A DNA stretch of 64,000 nt from Sarcophilus harrisii. Its lineage: Eukaryota > Chordata > Mammalia > Dasyuromorphia > Dasyuridae. Every line of letters starts with the position of its first letter. The first letter of the stretch is position 1. The translations under genes were made by a program, and so were the position numbers. The stretch is taken from positions 109,424,425 to 109,488,424 of the forward strand of contig NC_045430.1 in assembly GCF_902635505.1 (NCBI RefSeq). Direction: 5' to 3'. The notes under the pieces were generated by a model. It searched no databases. It was not told where the DNA came from and was given only the letters and a program-made list of their open reading frames with translations. Positions 24,000 to 36,101 of this stretch are shown here, one piece after another.

Positions 24000-24260
24000 G
24001 TCTAACCAACAAACATTTATTGAGAACTTATTTGTATCCACCATTGCGCCACCCTTGTGAAGGCTATATAAGTATAAGAAATAGTCTCTAACTTCAAAGA
24101 GTTTACAATCTAATTGGGAAGAAAATACTAATAAAACCATTATATAATGCATAAGACAATATGTGTTGAAATGCTCAATTGGGTGCTAAAATTGCTATAA
24201 GATTTCAGAGACAACAAAGGATACTGTGATCTGAAGCCAGAAAAGACTTCATAAAGAAAA
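24000..24260. repeat. Old dispersed repeat, family unassigned
   Basis: 'aacaaacatttattgagaac', 'cttcaaagagtttacaatct' and 'aagccagaaaagacttcata' are of the same type as 17735-17960 and 45060-45190. Confidence 0.4.
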
Positions 24261-24269
24261 CACTATTCT

Positions 24270-26375
24270 TCACTGACCATACTGTTCTGTCTTTTAAATG
24301 GACTTATTAATTATTGTGAAATCCTGAAACTTTCACATAGTTCAAATAGTCTGCAAACTTGAACACTGAAGTGATATCCTTTGTCATCCATTGATTACAA
24401 CTTAATTTTCATTGGTACAGATGGAAGGGACAAAATACCAGTGACATGGAAACATAGTCACACAAACTTCTTTCAAGTCATGGCAAGTTGAAACTTAACA
24501 GGTAAAACCTGAACAAACCTCATGTAAAGCTGCAACAAGCTTGAGAAACTATTTTTAGGCAAAGCTTTTCATGGCAAGAACCATGTTTGAATGAGCAGTT
24601 TTGTACATTGTGGTCATTTTCTTATTTATATAAATAATGGTGTCATTATCTTCTCGCTATCCCTTAAATTAAATAATGTACCTATTTCCAAACAGCTTTC
24701 CAATACTGCAGTTTTTTTTTTTTTAATATAGAACTTACCTTCTCTTCTCCCAGTTACAACTGGTGTGCCCCTCAGAATTTATCTGCCCCAGGATGCCACA
24801 GTCAAGATTCTGGGACACTGAGGGAAAAAAAATAGGAAAACCCAAAATCTCTAGACCTATAGAATTATTTAACTGTATAGCCTCTTGCAACCCCAGCTAT
24901 CTTTATTTTCTACTAGGAAGAAGATAAAAAGAGAGAAAGGGCAGGGAAAAAAAACTTCTTGGCTACTCTTAAGGACCAAACTACAGAGAAATGAGAAGTC
25001 ATTCCCTATTGGGAATTTAAAAGGAGTCAATACTTTGTAATTCTATTTCCCTCCATTTCTCTGTCTCTTTCTCCCTCTCTCTCTTCCTCCTTCCCTTTCT
25101 TCCTCTCTATTTCTCCATTTCTAACTCTCCCAACTCTCCCTCAACCCTAACCAGAGAGATGCTTACCTCCTCAAACACAGAACCATGATTTTCAATCTGC
25201 TGGGAGTCTGAGTTGATAGTGTGCTTTCCCAGGGATTCATATCAGTAGCCTGATGGCCATCCAGAAAGAAGTTCAATGGAGAATTAGGACATTAGTGATA
25301 CATGTCTTTCCCTGAAAACTCCAGAGAGCAATTGTTACACATTATGAGGAAATTCAGGGAAGGATCTTGACTGCATCCCTTGGCTGAAGTATCTCATGGA
25401 AGACTTGATTGGCAAATATATGTCTAGGAATTTGAATGGTGGCCATCTATTACAGGAAAAGTCAGATTCTAGGAGACTGATATGGTGAGATGAGAATGTT
25501 TGTTCTAAGTCTTTTCCCCTTTGAGACCAAAAACTTTTTGAGTGGAGTAATTTTAACCCACTATCAATATGGTCTCTGGCTGAGTTGGTGAAAAATCAGG
25601 CAGAAATAGCTGAGTAGAGGGAATTAGAAAATTCAGACCCTAATTGTGTTGGCTATGGCTCATTTAAGTATAGTTGGCTTTAAATCTAGACTGCTTATAT
25701 TTCAATTTCTCTTAGTAAAAGTATTTGGATCTATATGTGAAAGATTAATCTTTTGTAACCACATTGAAAAAGAAAATAAGATTTTATGGGACAGGGGACA
25801 AGTGAGCCAAGTGAATTATAAATCTTAAGGAGATTAATTCATACCTTTAGATTAAATAAAGCCTAGTAAGATACTTAAAGGAAACATTGGGGACCATGTA
25901 GAAAATGCAGGTTTCAAAAACACATTTCAGAGAAATTAAAAAGAGTCTGGGGGACTGAGAGCAACAAGGCACTGTTCTCACCTGCATAGTTATTTGAGCT
26001 GATCACTTAGTGCTTGTCTTGCCATCTGGTGGCTTGTCTAAGCATGGCATACAGAGTGGTTATTTAGCCTCCCCACCCTTCCCTACCCCTTTTACTGCCA
26101 ATTTAAAGCAAATTGTTCCTGTGAGCACAATATACATTTTACAATTTTAATGACAGAGAAAATGCCATGAGTGCCTTTAGTTCCTCATTTATCTGAAAGT
26201 GTGGACTCCTTTATTCCAAGACAATGCTTAATATTTTAGAGCTGAGACTTAAAGAGATAACATAAATATTAGTTATCACTTAATGAGTATTTATGAGTAT
26301 CTGCTAGAATTATAGAATGCCAGAGGTAGAAGAAAAAGTACAGATTTTTCCTCATTTGAAAGAGAAGCCAACCTC
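24270..26375. other. Gene-free stretch, nothing firmly recognised
   Basis: Non-coding. A pyrimidine-rich patch lies at about 25050-25150. The rest shows no family I can name, and part may be unique sequence. Confidence 0.4.
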
Positions 26376-26379
26376 TTCA

Positions 26380-26796
26380 ACACTAAGATGATCCAAATCA
26401 GTTCCAATAGAGCAGTAATGAATTGAACCAGCTACACCCAGCAAAAGAACTCTGGGAGATGACTATGAACCACTACATAGAATTCCCAATCCATCTATCT
26501 TTGTCTGCCTGCATTTTTTATTTCCTTCACAGGTTAATTATACATTATTTCAAAGTTTGATTCTTTTTGTGCAGCAAAATAACTGTAGGGACATGTATAC
26601 ATATATTGTGTTTAACTTACACTTCAACATATTTAACATGTATTGGTCAACCTGTCATCTGGGAGAGGAGGTGAGGGGAAGAAGGGGAAAAGGTGGAACA
26701 AAAGGTTTTGCAATTGTCAATGCTGAAAAATTACCCATGCATATATCTTGTAAATAAAAAGCTATAATAAAAAGAGAGAGAGAGAGAGAGAGAGAA
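26380..26796 (+). repeat. L1 3' UTR with GA-rich tail
   Basis: 'aactctgggagatgactatg', 'ttgattctttttgtgcagca' and 'tgctgaaaaattacccatgc', then atatcttgtaaataaaaagc and a (GA)n run at 26773-26796. The 3' UTR closely matches that of the L1 at 47716-48602, so both belong to the same younger subfamily. Confidence 0.8.
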
Positions 26797-26979
26797 GCCA
26801 AGGGTCTCATGTAAGATTTTACACCTTGTAAGGGATGAAGTGAGGACTTAAAGCCAAATCTTCCATGAACCAAGTGTCAGACATTATGTTAAATACTAGA
26901 GATAGAAAGACAAATGTAAGTCAGCACAGTCTTAGAGTTAACAACAGTTCAGAACCTCTATGACTCTTTGATCATTTAT

Positions 26980-27960
26980 TAACAGAGCTGAACGAAGACT
27001 GAGAAAAGATGCAATCTGATACTGGAGTTTGAAAAGGAATGGGCAACAAAAAGAAAAGGGGGAAAGGGACTTGATAGTAGACAATACTGTGAACTTGAAC
27101 ATGTTGAATGACAGTAATGATGCTGGGTTAAATTTGTTAACTAGAGTTTCAAGATTAGGAAGAGATTGAAAAGTAAATCTAGAATAAAAACAATGAAAGA
27201 GGAATCAAATGACTACCATGGTAGTGAACAGTAAGAATGAATTTAGAAGTCATAATGAGTCATAGGCAGATATGAAATGATGGGAAATTATAGGGAGACA
27301 GGGAAATTTTAGAGTTTTGGATAATAGAGCTGGAACACTTCTGGGTGATGATGAGATCAGAACTATGACTTTCCCAGGAAACCACTGATGCACAGTGAAG
27401 ATGCAAATCATGGGAGTTGAAGCTGATGAAATGAGAAGCAAGAATTTTTGAGGGGATATTAATATTTATAATGAAATCTCCAAGTAGAAGGGCAGGATAT
27501 GATGTAGAAAGGAAAACAGTGATCCAAGTACTGAGCCTTTTTCAGAAAGGAGGGGGAATGTCTAGAGATTAGATATTAGCCACCAGGATATAATTGTAGT
27601 GAAGCTTAAACAAAGATTGCGAAGTAATGGAGAGAATAAGTGGTTGTATAAGTAACAGAGAGGAGCAAGACACATGTGTCCTGTGATCCTGAAAGAATGT
27701 ACATGTGCATCCAGTTCTAGAAGGGATTGATCCATCATTCAGCATCTTTTAGGGGGAGCCATGTTTCCACTATTTCAGGAAAGTTGAAAGAGTTTAAGCG
27801 AAAAATATTTAATGTGAGAAGCAGTTTGTTTATAAAGAATGAAATTGCAGGTGCCACAGTAAAGTGTTGGCAATGCTACCCTTGGGGAAGGAGTTTTTTT
27901 CTTGCTTCTTAATGCTTTTATTGTCAAGGTTCAGGTGTGTGGGTAAGAGGGAGAGCAGGG
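26980..27960. repeat. Unassigned dispersed repeat, related to 48616-49800
   Basis: Shares motifs with the later block: 'gaaatctccaagtagaaggg' here against 'gaaatttcctaatataaggg' there, followed in both by cagg and a 'gagaaa' run. The prose resembles an old mammalian repeat. No coding character; the short frames inside are chance. Confidence 0.4.
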
Positions 27961-28179
27961 CCAGGAAGGATTTGCTTGCTTTGACATTATTAAAATTATT
28001 TCTTGTGAAAGAAATTAGAAAAGCAATCTCAGATTAAACCTTTGGAAATAATTTTTCAACTAATATACACTTAGCAAAAAGTATTCCTATGCCTTAATTC
28101 CAAGAAATATTGAGAAAAATGAATTGATTTATCTTGCAATTCTGAGAACTTTGTCTAGATATATATATTTTTCCCTTTA

Positions 28180-29480
28180 GAATATCTTATTTTATTTTAT
28201 AGAATAAAACAAGCTTTTCCATAAGTCAGTATGATAAAACAAAGATGATTGTACATGAAAATACAAACATTATATACAACTGCTATTCTTTTTAAATATA
28301 TAATAAAATTATCATGAAAATTTATTTTTTTCTTTTTTTTCCTTTCCCCAGCCCCACACTAAATATGGCTTACTTTAGCCACAAATATCTGTGTTTACAT
28401 ATATATGTAAAATCATTCTATTGCATACTCTAACAGTTTTTTCTCTGGATGCAGATAGCATCTTCCTTCAAGTATCCTTTGTAGTTAATTTAGGTATATA
28501 TAATTATTTATAACAGTTAAAATAACATTCAACCAAAATTATTCTTAAAACAATATTGTTGTTACCCTAAATAATGTTCTCTTGGTTCTGCTCTTCAATC
28601 TTCTAGTCATTATTTCAAGCAAATTAATCCATGTTTTTCTAATATCATTATTTTTTGTAGCATAATATTATTCCATCACAAACATATACTATAATTTATT
28701 TAGCCATTCCCCAAATGATGGATATCCCCACAATTTCCAGTTTTTTTGCCACCAAGAAGAGAGCTGCTTAAATATTGTAGAACATATGTATTCTTTTCCT
28801 TTTCCCCTAATCATCCTTGGAAATAGACCTAGTAGTAGTATTGCTGAGTATAGGCAGTTTAATAATTCTTTGGTCATAATTCCAGATCACTCTCCAAAAT
28901 GGTTGAATCAGTTCACTGGTCCATCAACAGTGAATTCTGCCTCAATTTTTCCATGTCTCCTCCAACATTTATCATTTCCTCCTTCAATCATTTTAGCCAA
29001 TCTGATAGGTATAAAATGACATCTCAAGGTTGTTTTAATTTGCATTTCTCTAATATAATGATTTAGAGAATTTTCTCATATAACTATAAACTGTATTCAT
29101 CATATGCCTATTCATATTATTTGACCATTTATCAATTGAGGAATGACATATTCTTATAGATTTGACAAAGTTCTTTATGTATTTGACACATGAGACCTTA
29201 AAGAAAATGTCTATAAATAAAAATAATTCTTCTCAATTTTCTGCTTTCAATTTTCAATCAATTTTCTTAGCTACATTTGTGTATTTGAACAAAACCTTTT
29301 AAAATTAATGTATTCATTATTAACCATTTTACACCATCCCCTGCTTTCTGTCACTTGTTGATTCATAAATTGTTTGCCTCTCAATAAGTCTAATAAATAC
29401 TATGTTCTGTGTTCTTTGAATTTTCTTATAATATCTTTATATCTAGGTCCTACATCCATTTTTTTAACTTTATTTTGATA
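28180..29480 (-). repeat. L1 ORF2 C-terminus and 3' UTR, antisense
   Basis: The antisense run 'ccattccccaaatgatggat', 'tggttgaatcagttcactgg', 'agccaatctgataggtataa' and 'gaccatttatcaattgagga' matches the L1 copies at 22750 and 56490. On the minus strand the ORF2 relic ends in a 'SFGEWLNKL' segment. Old copy. Confidence 0.75.
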
Positions 29481-29539
29481 CATGATGTCTTATAGGAAGA
29501 AAATTTTTGCCTAAGGAGCCTTTGAATCACAAGGATTTA

Positions 29540-29710
29540 GAGAAGAAGAAGAAAAATTTTCCAAGTATAGGTATTATTTATAAATAATACTTCATTTGAT
29601 CTTCACAAAACCCCTCTGAAGGAGATACTATTATTGCCCTCATTTTACAAATGAAGAAACTAAAGCAGGTAGAGATTAAGGGATTTGCTGTTAATTTTTT
29701 TTCACATATG
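29540..29710 (-). repeat. MIR-family fragment
   Basis: 'cttcatttgatcttcacaaa', 'tactattattgccctcattt' and 'acaaatgaagaaactaaagc' are antisense MIR core. Confidence 0.55.
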
Positions 29711-29714
29711 GTAT

Positions 29715-29875
29715 GCTTTTTATATACCAGTTGTTATGTTATCTATCCTATTACACTGTAAGCTCCTTGAGGCAGAGCCTATCTTTTGACTTTTTTTTTG
29801 TATCTTTAGCATTTAGCATAGTCCCTGACATATAATACACACTTAATAAATGTTTATTGATTGACTAATAGATTG
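29715..29875 (+). repeat. L2 3' end
   Basis: 'actgtaagctccttgaggca', 'gtatctttagcatttagcat', 'cacacttaataaatgtttat' and tgattgact are the characteristic L2 terminal text. Confidence 0.65.
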
Positions 29876-29879
29876 ACAG

Positions 29880-31120
29880 GAGAGTAATCTATGGCACTAT
29901 TCCCTAGCAAAAGCAATGATAGCTGAGCCCTAGGCCCCAAAATGAGATGTTGATTTGATTTTCTCTATTGAGGGGAAGGTATTATAATAGTGGAAGAGTG
30001 TGCAGGAGTTTAGGATTGATCCTACGCCAAATGGTAAAAGTATGATGTCTGGATCTTCACTGATTATTTAAGGCTAATTCGGTTGTCATCCTCTGGATAG
30101 GAGGGATTAAGGGAAGGACTGTGATTCTCAGAAAACAGTCTAAGTAACTTAATCATTTGAGTGCATTGGCATTGTAATGAGTGAAATCTGGCCAAAATGG
30201 CACAAACCAGAAACCAAGAGTTCTATTTTTTCAGAATGCCCATACAAACCAGTAGCTTCATGTCATATTCCTTTTGACATAACTGAATCACAAGCATTAT
30301 ATTTATCTTGATTGGGAAAGATAGTAATCAAGTCCTCCAACAATAAACAAGATATTTGTCATATAGCAATGGGAAGAAATGTAGTTGGGCAAGCCAAAGG
30401 GAAAATGACAGGAGATGTGTACTATAGCATTCAATCATTCACAGGATATAAAAACCAGAAGGAGGCATATTACACACTCCCACATTTAACTTCAACTATA
30501 GACAAGAACAGCAAGAATTCTAAAGGCTATTATAAACTGATAAACTATCACAAAGATCAAGGTCCTTCTGGTTGTACATCTGGCAATGCCCCTCCCTTAC
30601 TCTTTTCTGTCATTCGGTCAAAGGACAAAATCTTAAGAATGAAAAAAAAAATAGGATGAGTGATACCTGGTGAGCAAAAAAATGTAACATTAATTCTAGT
30701 TAAAAATTAGAAGTTTTTTTTTCTTTTTATTACTTGACAATATCAGTGCCTTGAAATATTCTGAAAACAGAAACAGAAAACAACCTTATTCCTTGTTTTT
30801 AGTTTTAATTTTAGTTCCCTGTCATTTAATTATTCAGATGGGCAAAACTGAGCTCACCTATATTTAGTGGAAGAAGAAAGTATTAAATTCAAGTGTCATC
30901 ATTCTTAATGTTCAGTGTGAAAAGTATTCTTATTTAGACATTAAAAGACATCATGATATTAGCAACCAAATGATATCCCTGCCTCCTCCCCCCTCTCATT
31001 AATTATTTTCCTCATTTGTGTCTCATTTGATTATCCTGGTAAGTTTGAATGAGTCACCTTCCTCTGCCTAGGAAGGTGGCACTGGGTGCTTCTAGAGAGT
31101 CAAAGTTCATATTGTTGCTG
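29880..31120. other. Gene-free stretch, nothing recognised
   Basis: No repeat family assigned. A 115-codon frame at 30312-30659 has no homology I recognise. An ATG-plus-donor arrangement at 30656-30671 was considered as an APOBEC1 first exon and set aside, because its phase is wrong. Confidence 0.4.
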
Positions 31121-31203
31121 GCAGGGACAGTCAACTCAGCTCACAGCTCCAGAAACAATCCCAGTGGAAAGAAGCCACGGATTCAAAAAAAAAAAAAAAA
31201 AAG
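31121..31203 (+). other. APOBEC1: Candidate APOBEC1 5' exon without ATG (tentative)
   Basis: 'cagctccagaaacaatccca', then 'gtggaaagaagccACGgatt', is followed by 17 A residues and a donor aag|gtaac at 31203/31204. The layout resembles a short first exon in which a start codon in good context (gcc-NNN-g) reads ACG. From that ACG to the donor is 27 nt, phase 0, whereas the next coding exon needs phase 1. Translation from here would therefore be out of frame in this sequence. It may be a 5' untranslated exon, a decayed coding exon, or chance. The A-run length is prone to error. Confidence 0.3.
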
Positions 31204-31399
31204 GTAACTCATAGAACCTCTTGTGTAGGGATCAGGGAGAGAACTTTGTGGCACTCTGTACTCATGTTCAGTTTTTAAACTTCATCTGGGCATATCTTGA
31301 TTAGGTGTGTTTTTTTCTAGGTATATTGATGTTTGTCACTATTGTCATTGACATTTATTATTCTCCAATGATCACCATGTTTGACAAAAACTAAATGAA

Positions 31400-31980
31400 T
31401 CTGAATAAACCAGCCAATAAATATCAGAGTGTCTTCTTTATGCAAGTTTTTATAGTGAGATTAAAAAGAAATATAGACATAACCTCTACTTTATAGGGCA
31501 CATATACAAAAAAGTCAGTGAAAATTTAAAAAAAAATAGTTCAAAATAATAATAGACTGTCATAAAATACATCAATTGCTTAATGAATTATATAGATAAT
31601 TACTCTAAGTGTTCAGAGACTAGAGTGGTTAAGGAGGAAAGTGGGAATAGAGAACATGAGCTGTGCAGTGAGGAATGGGTAAAATTTGAATGAGAAGGGA
31701 GACCATCTCAGGAGAATTCAATGGCAGAAGCAAAAGTATGGCATGAAACCACTAATTGTGTTAGAGAGAAAATGAACTAATCTAATTGGAGTAAAGAGTT
31801 TGTATAGGGGAGAAATAAGGCACACAATTTAAAGCAGATTGATAATACATTATGGAGATCCTTAAATTCCAGGTTTCTCTGGATTCTATTCTTTTAGTAT
31901 TGGTAAGCTTTGGGGAGCTTATGGCCAGGAAAATAAAGCAATCAATTGGACAGCTTGTTGGTAAATCTTTGAAGCTGTCT
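31400..31980. repeat. Old dispersed repeat, family unassigned
   Basis: 'tgcaagtttttatagtgaga', 'aacctctactttatagggca' and 'gtaaaatttgaatgagaagg' follow the same style as 24000-24260. Non-coding. Confidence 0.35.
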
Positions 31981-31984
31981 CAAT

Positions 31985-32220
31985 GTCGTCATTAAATCCA
32001 GCCCCCCATTTTTATTCTGTGTATGTCTTTCTTTTTAAATGTGTGTCCCAAAAGCAACAGATTGTGGGGCTTTGTTTTCTTACCCAATCTGTCACTTTTT
32101 CATTTTGCTGGATTGTTTAATCCATTCAAATTTAAAGTTATGAAAATTAGGCTCATATTTTCCTCCTCTGGTCTCTAATATTTTGAAGCTTTCTAATGCA
32201 ACTATCACATAAGATTGTTT
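31985..32220 (-). repeat. L1 ORF2 endonuclease/RT-region fragment, antisense
   Basis: 'gcaacagattgtggggcttt', 'acccaatctgtcactttttc' and 'ccattcaaatttaaagttat' are antisense ORF2 text. The homologous text appears again at 32755-32850, so there are two copies. Confidence 0.6.
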
Positions 32221-32307
32221 ATTATAGCTATCTCTGCTGATATTTGATTCCCCTGGATGGCTACAAGCTTCTTGAGCAGAGAGCTTATGACTTCTTTAAA
32301 TTCTGTG

Positions 32308-32310
<3 letters not shown>

Positions 32311-32340
<30 letters not shown>
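32311..32340. repeat. (AC)n microsatellite
   Basis: Fifteen AC units between two L1 fragments. Confidence 0.95.
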
Positions 32341-32344
<4 letters not shown>

Positions 32345-32369
32345 TCATATATACATACACGTACATACA

Positions 32370-32990
32370 TATTAACAATCTCATTTAGAAGATGTCAGAA
32401 GTCTTTTGGATCTAATTTTTCCTCCAATTTGTTCAGTTCTATATTTTTTATTTCATTTATTTCTATTAGAGCTATCCCAAAACTGAGAAATAGTGGAATC
32501 TCTTACCATTACTCTGTTATTGTTTATGTTTTCTTATAGTTAAGTTAATTTTTCCTTTATGAATTTAGACATAATATGGATTTGGGGTTGTTCAGCATCC
32601 TTGTTTATCTTTTTTAATATTTTAAATTATTGTTTTTGGTTTGTCTGATAGCATGATTAAAATTCCTGCATTTTTTTATTTATCTCATAAATAATGTGTT
32701 TCTTTTCCAGCTCTTTATTTTTATTCTAGGTAGTTTGGTTTTTTTTTAATGTGTTTCTTGTAAGCAACAAATTGTGAAGTTTTGTTTATTTATCCAATCT
32801 GTTACTTTTTCATCTGATTGGATTATTTAATTCATTCACATTTAAAGCTGTATTAGATGTATGTTTTACTTCATTTGTCTCTAATATTTTGGAGCTTTAT
32901 GATGTAATCATCATGTAAAATTGTATTGCTAACTTTGATGGTTTTAGATATGATTCCTTTTCACTTTGTGTCATCCTAGACACCTAGCTC
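32370..32990 (-). repeat. L1 ORF2 fragment, antisense
   Basis: 'cctccaatttgttcagttct', 'tgtttcttgtaagcaacaaa', 'ccaatctgttactttttcat' and 'attcattcacatttaaagct' are typical antisense L1 ORF2 text. Confidence 0.6.
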
Positions 32991-33017
32991 ATTGCTCTAC
33001 ATTATGCTTGAAAATAC

Positions 33018-33228
33018 CTACCGGTTGAGGCAGCATGGTAAAATGGGGGAAATAGTGCTGTTGAATTTAAAAGGGCTAGATTTAAATCTTATTTTGTGCA
33101 CGAGCTATATGAAATTAGCTATGTCACTTAACATCATGGGCCTTTGTTTTTTTATCCATAAAAGGAAGTCACAGGAATGGATGGCCTCTGAAATTAGTTT
33201 CTTCCAATCTAGATCTATGATCTTGTGA
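33018..33228 (+). repeat. MIR-like SINE
   Basis: 'gaggcagcatggtaaaatgg', 'atgaaattagctatgtcact', 'ccataaaaggaagtcacagg' and 'cttccaatctagatctatga' follow the order of a therian MIR-type SINE. Confidence 0.55.
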
Positions 33229-33704
33229 CTAAAGGTGGATTAAAGGAAAAGAAACAGGAAGAAAGGTGATCAACTTGGGAATCTTGCATTGTAAATAGTA
33301 AAATAATATGAAATTGAAAGACAAATATGAAATATATTAAATAATAATACAAACAGTATATAATTGCTATAATTGACAGTTTTGTACTCAGAGGTTTTAG
33401 CATAGAACTAGGAGGATTCATTCATACTTTTAGGGACCTATATTCCAAGGTCATTCTAAGTAAGGGAAGTAGTGAAGATCAGAGACTAAAGAGTTTTTGC
33501 TCTCACTTCAAATGGAAAAGTAATCTGGAAAGGTAGCTTCTTGATACGATTCTATCCCCAAAAAAACCAATTCTTTTTATAAAACATGCTTTTATATCCA
33601 GGCCTAAGGTTATAGCAAAAAGTTTAGAAAATCTTTTTAGAATCATAAATCTCAAGCATTTATCTTCTAAGGATTCAAGCTTAATATATAGAAAGAAGAT
33701 TGAA

Positions 33705-33872
33705 ATCTGAAGATGTGGCATTTGATCTCTCCTCTGCCACGTCTATTTGTATAAAATTGGGAAAATAACTAAACTTCTGAACCTGTTTCCTTTATTTGTC
33801 AAATAAGAATATAGATTAGATGATCCCTGAATTATTTTCCAGCTCTACAATTCCATAGCTCTGAACCTAAGA
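33705..33872 (+). repeat. MIR-like SINE fragment
   Basis: 'gatctctcctctgccacgtc', 'ctgtttcctttatttgtcaa', 'agattagatgatccctgaat' and 'ttccagctctacaattccat' match MIR core order. Confidence 0.5.
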
Positions 33873-35156
33873 GAGTGGGAGATGGATTTCAATAACTATT
33901 TTGAAGGAAGAAGTGAAAATATTTGATGACAACATAAAGGCAATTAATTGCTTTGGAGCATAAAGCTAATATTTTATTTAAGGGCTAGCCTTTGCACATT
34001 GTACAGATAAGGCATATAAGCTCTGTAGGTTATTGTTCTGCCTGATCAGTTTTTAGACTGAATGTAGTTTCTTACAAGAACGTTTTCTAAGTATCTGGCA
34101 CTGTTAAAGAAAATAAATTCCTTTACTATTGTCATCCTTTGTGTAACAGGCATTTTGAGACTCATATAAAAACTAAATATTTTCTCAAATGGAAAAAAAG
34201 AGTTTTGTGTGGGAACTGAGTTCCCATGAGTACACTATAATCATATACATGGAAACACATAGAATAATCATATTTACAAGCATGAATAATATAATAATAA
34301 TAAGGAGCTTATTTTTCTAAACACTTTTCTAAACAGTTATATTTTATCCCCATTAAAAGCCTGTGAGAAAGCTAAGATAGATATTGTGGTCATTTTAGAG
34401 ATGGGGATATTAAGACATAGACAAATTAAAGATCATTCCCAATGGTATTACAGGCATCTAGAGATCAACCAGAACTAGAAAACAGGTTTTCTGATCATTC
34501 TCCTCTCCCCAGTCCAATATTTTTTGCTCTAGATTTTCTATCTCTAATATTTGTAACACATCTAAGCACTGCTTTATGATACTTTGGGATGCCACTAATA
34601 GTCCTAAGGCAGAGACAAAGAAAAACAGAGAAGAAAAAAAAGTGAAAGAAAAAGGACAAAAACAGAAAAGAATGGCAAACATAAAGGGGAAAGAAAAGAT
34701 GCTTATAGAATAGTAGAAGTTGCAATAGATCACCAAAAGTTGCTCTAAGTATTAGTGAATGGCATCCATGTCTGGATTTATTTGCCCCTGCCAGAGCCAT
34801 TACTAATCCTTCAGATACCTAAGAACAGGAAAATGAAATAATCCCTTAAATCAAAGTTTTATAATACATTTTCTTATTTTTATATTAGATTCTTTTCCAA
34901 ATAAGTGCTTTCTCATTCCCCTAACAAAAAACAAACAAAAAACATTAAGATTTTATAACAAAAGTAACAAAGATTTTTTAAAAGAATCAATTTAGCAAAG
35001 GCAGGCACCATATCAGCCATTATATTCAATGTTCCACATCTATGGGTTCTCACCTAAGCAAAGATATGAGACAGATGCATTTTCTCAACTCTCCTTTAAG
35101 TCCAGGTTTTGTTATTATCATCATAGGACTTTTAGTTTCATTTTATTATTCTTTCT
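33873..35156. other. Gene-free stretch with one MIR scrap
   Basis: An antisense MIR-like piece at about 34290-34460 (ttatccccattaaaagcctg, tagagatggggatattaaga). The remainder is AT-rich and unassigned. Overlapping antisense frames at 34458-34800 are low-complexity and have no homology I recognise. Confidence 0.4.
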
Positions 35157-35164
35157 GTTTACAT

Positions 35165-35503
35165 CAGAGATGGGCAATATCCAGCCTGTGGACCACATAA
35201 GGCCCATTAAATCCTTTGGTCTGGCCCTGCCAAAGCAATGATGAGCTGAAAGCAAGATACAACCACCTCTCATTGCTTGAGTTTTTAAGCTGATAATTTT
35301 ATATAGCCCGCAAATGATATTATAAATATAATATAAATAATATTTATATATTAAAATAAATGTTTGTTTAGTATGTATTATATTCATAATATAATATATA
35401 TTTATATATTATTCATATATTTAAATAAATACAAGTAATATAAGTAAATGATAATATAAATATCCAAATCTGTCTTGGCAGAAAAAAAGATTCCTCACTC
35501 CTG
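35165..35503. mobile_element. Non-autonomous hAT-like transposon with perfect 8-bp target duplication
   Basis: The 339-bp element is flanked on both sides by GTTTACAT (35157-35164 and 35504-35511). Its ends are imperfect inverted repeats: CAGAGATGGGCAAT on the left and, on the reverse strand, CAGGAGTGAGGAAT on the right. The left arm carries 'ccagcctgtggaccacataa' and 'ggcccattaaatcc'. The middle (about 35310-35460) is almost pure A/T. No transposase. The intact duplication suggests it is younger than the MIR and L2 copies here. Confidence 0.85.
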
Positions 35504-35511
35504 GTTTACAT

Positions 35512-36101
35512 CATTGTAATTCTTATGAATATTACTTTTCTGGTTCTTTACTCAGCATCAGTTCATACAAGTCTTCCCTTATCAAATCAATTTGAAAAGA
35601 TGCAATCAATTGATATAGATGAGGAATTCCCTGGTATGCCATTGAACCACTGCTTTGCCACCCAATGTAGAATTCTGGAGGGACAAAGTCAGGGATACAG
35701 CCACAAAGAAGGAAGTATATTATCTGATGGCTTTTTATTTTAATTACTCATTTTTACTAAGTGCTAATCTCAGATGTTCATAACTTGCTAACAGAGGATA
35801 AGACCTGTCAGTACCCTCTAAATTTCAATACCCTGCCCTGGTTATAGTTCTGACCCTTGCATTAGATGATAGTTGATAAAGCATCTCCTCAGAATACTAG
35901 ATGCAAGATTATCAATATCTTTTCAAATGAAAATAAGCAGGGGAATGGAAAGTTGGGTTAGTACATATGTGCCGGCTCAAACTCAGTTTTATAATATTAA
36001 TGGTATTACTGAAAAATGACATAAAGATCATATAAGAACCTTATCAATAATCTTCCTCTCACTAAGATGCTATATAATACTCCTTATCTTTTTGCCAACA
36101 G
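35512..36101. other. Sequence before the APOBEC1 28-nt exon, nothing recognised
   Basis: Non-coding. It ends in the polypyrimidine tract and acceptor cttatctttttgccaacag of the APOBEC1 exon. Confidence 0.45.

Noticed and set aside
26021-26033. CTCF-like motif gccatctggtggc
   Set aside because: Matches 10 of 12 core positions by eye, but a lone imperfect motif in 64 kb is expected by chance.
30656-30671. ATGAGTGATACCTG|gtgagc as APOBEC1 first coding exon
   Set aside because: It would splice in phase 2, but the 28-nt exon needs phase 1, so the catalytic exon would be read out of frame. No other support.
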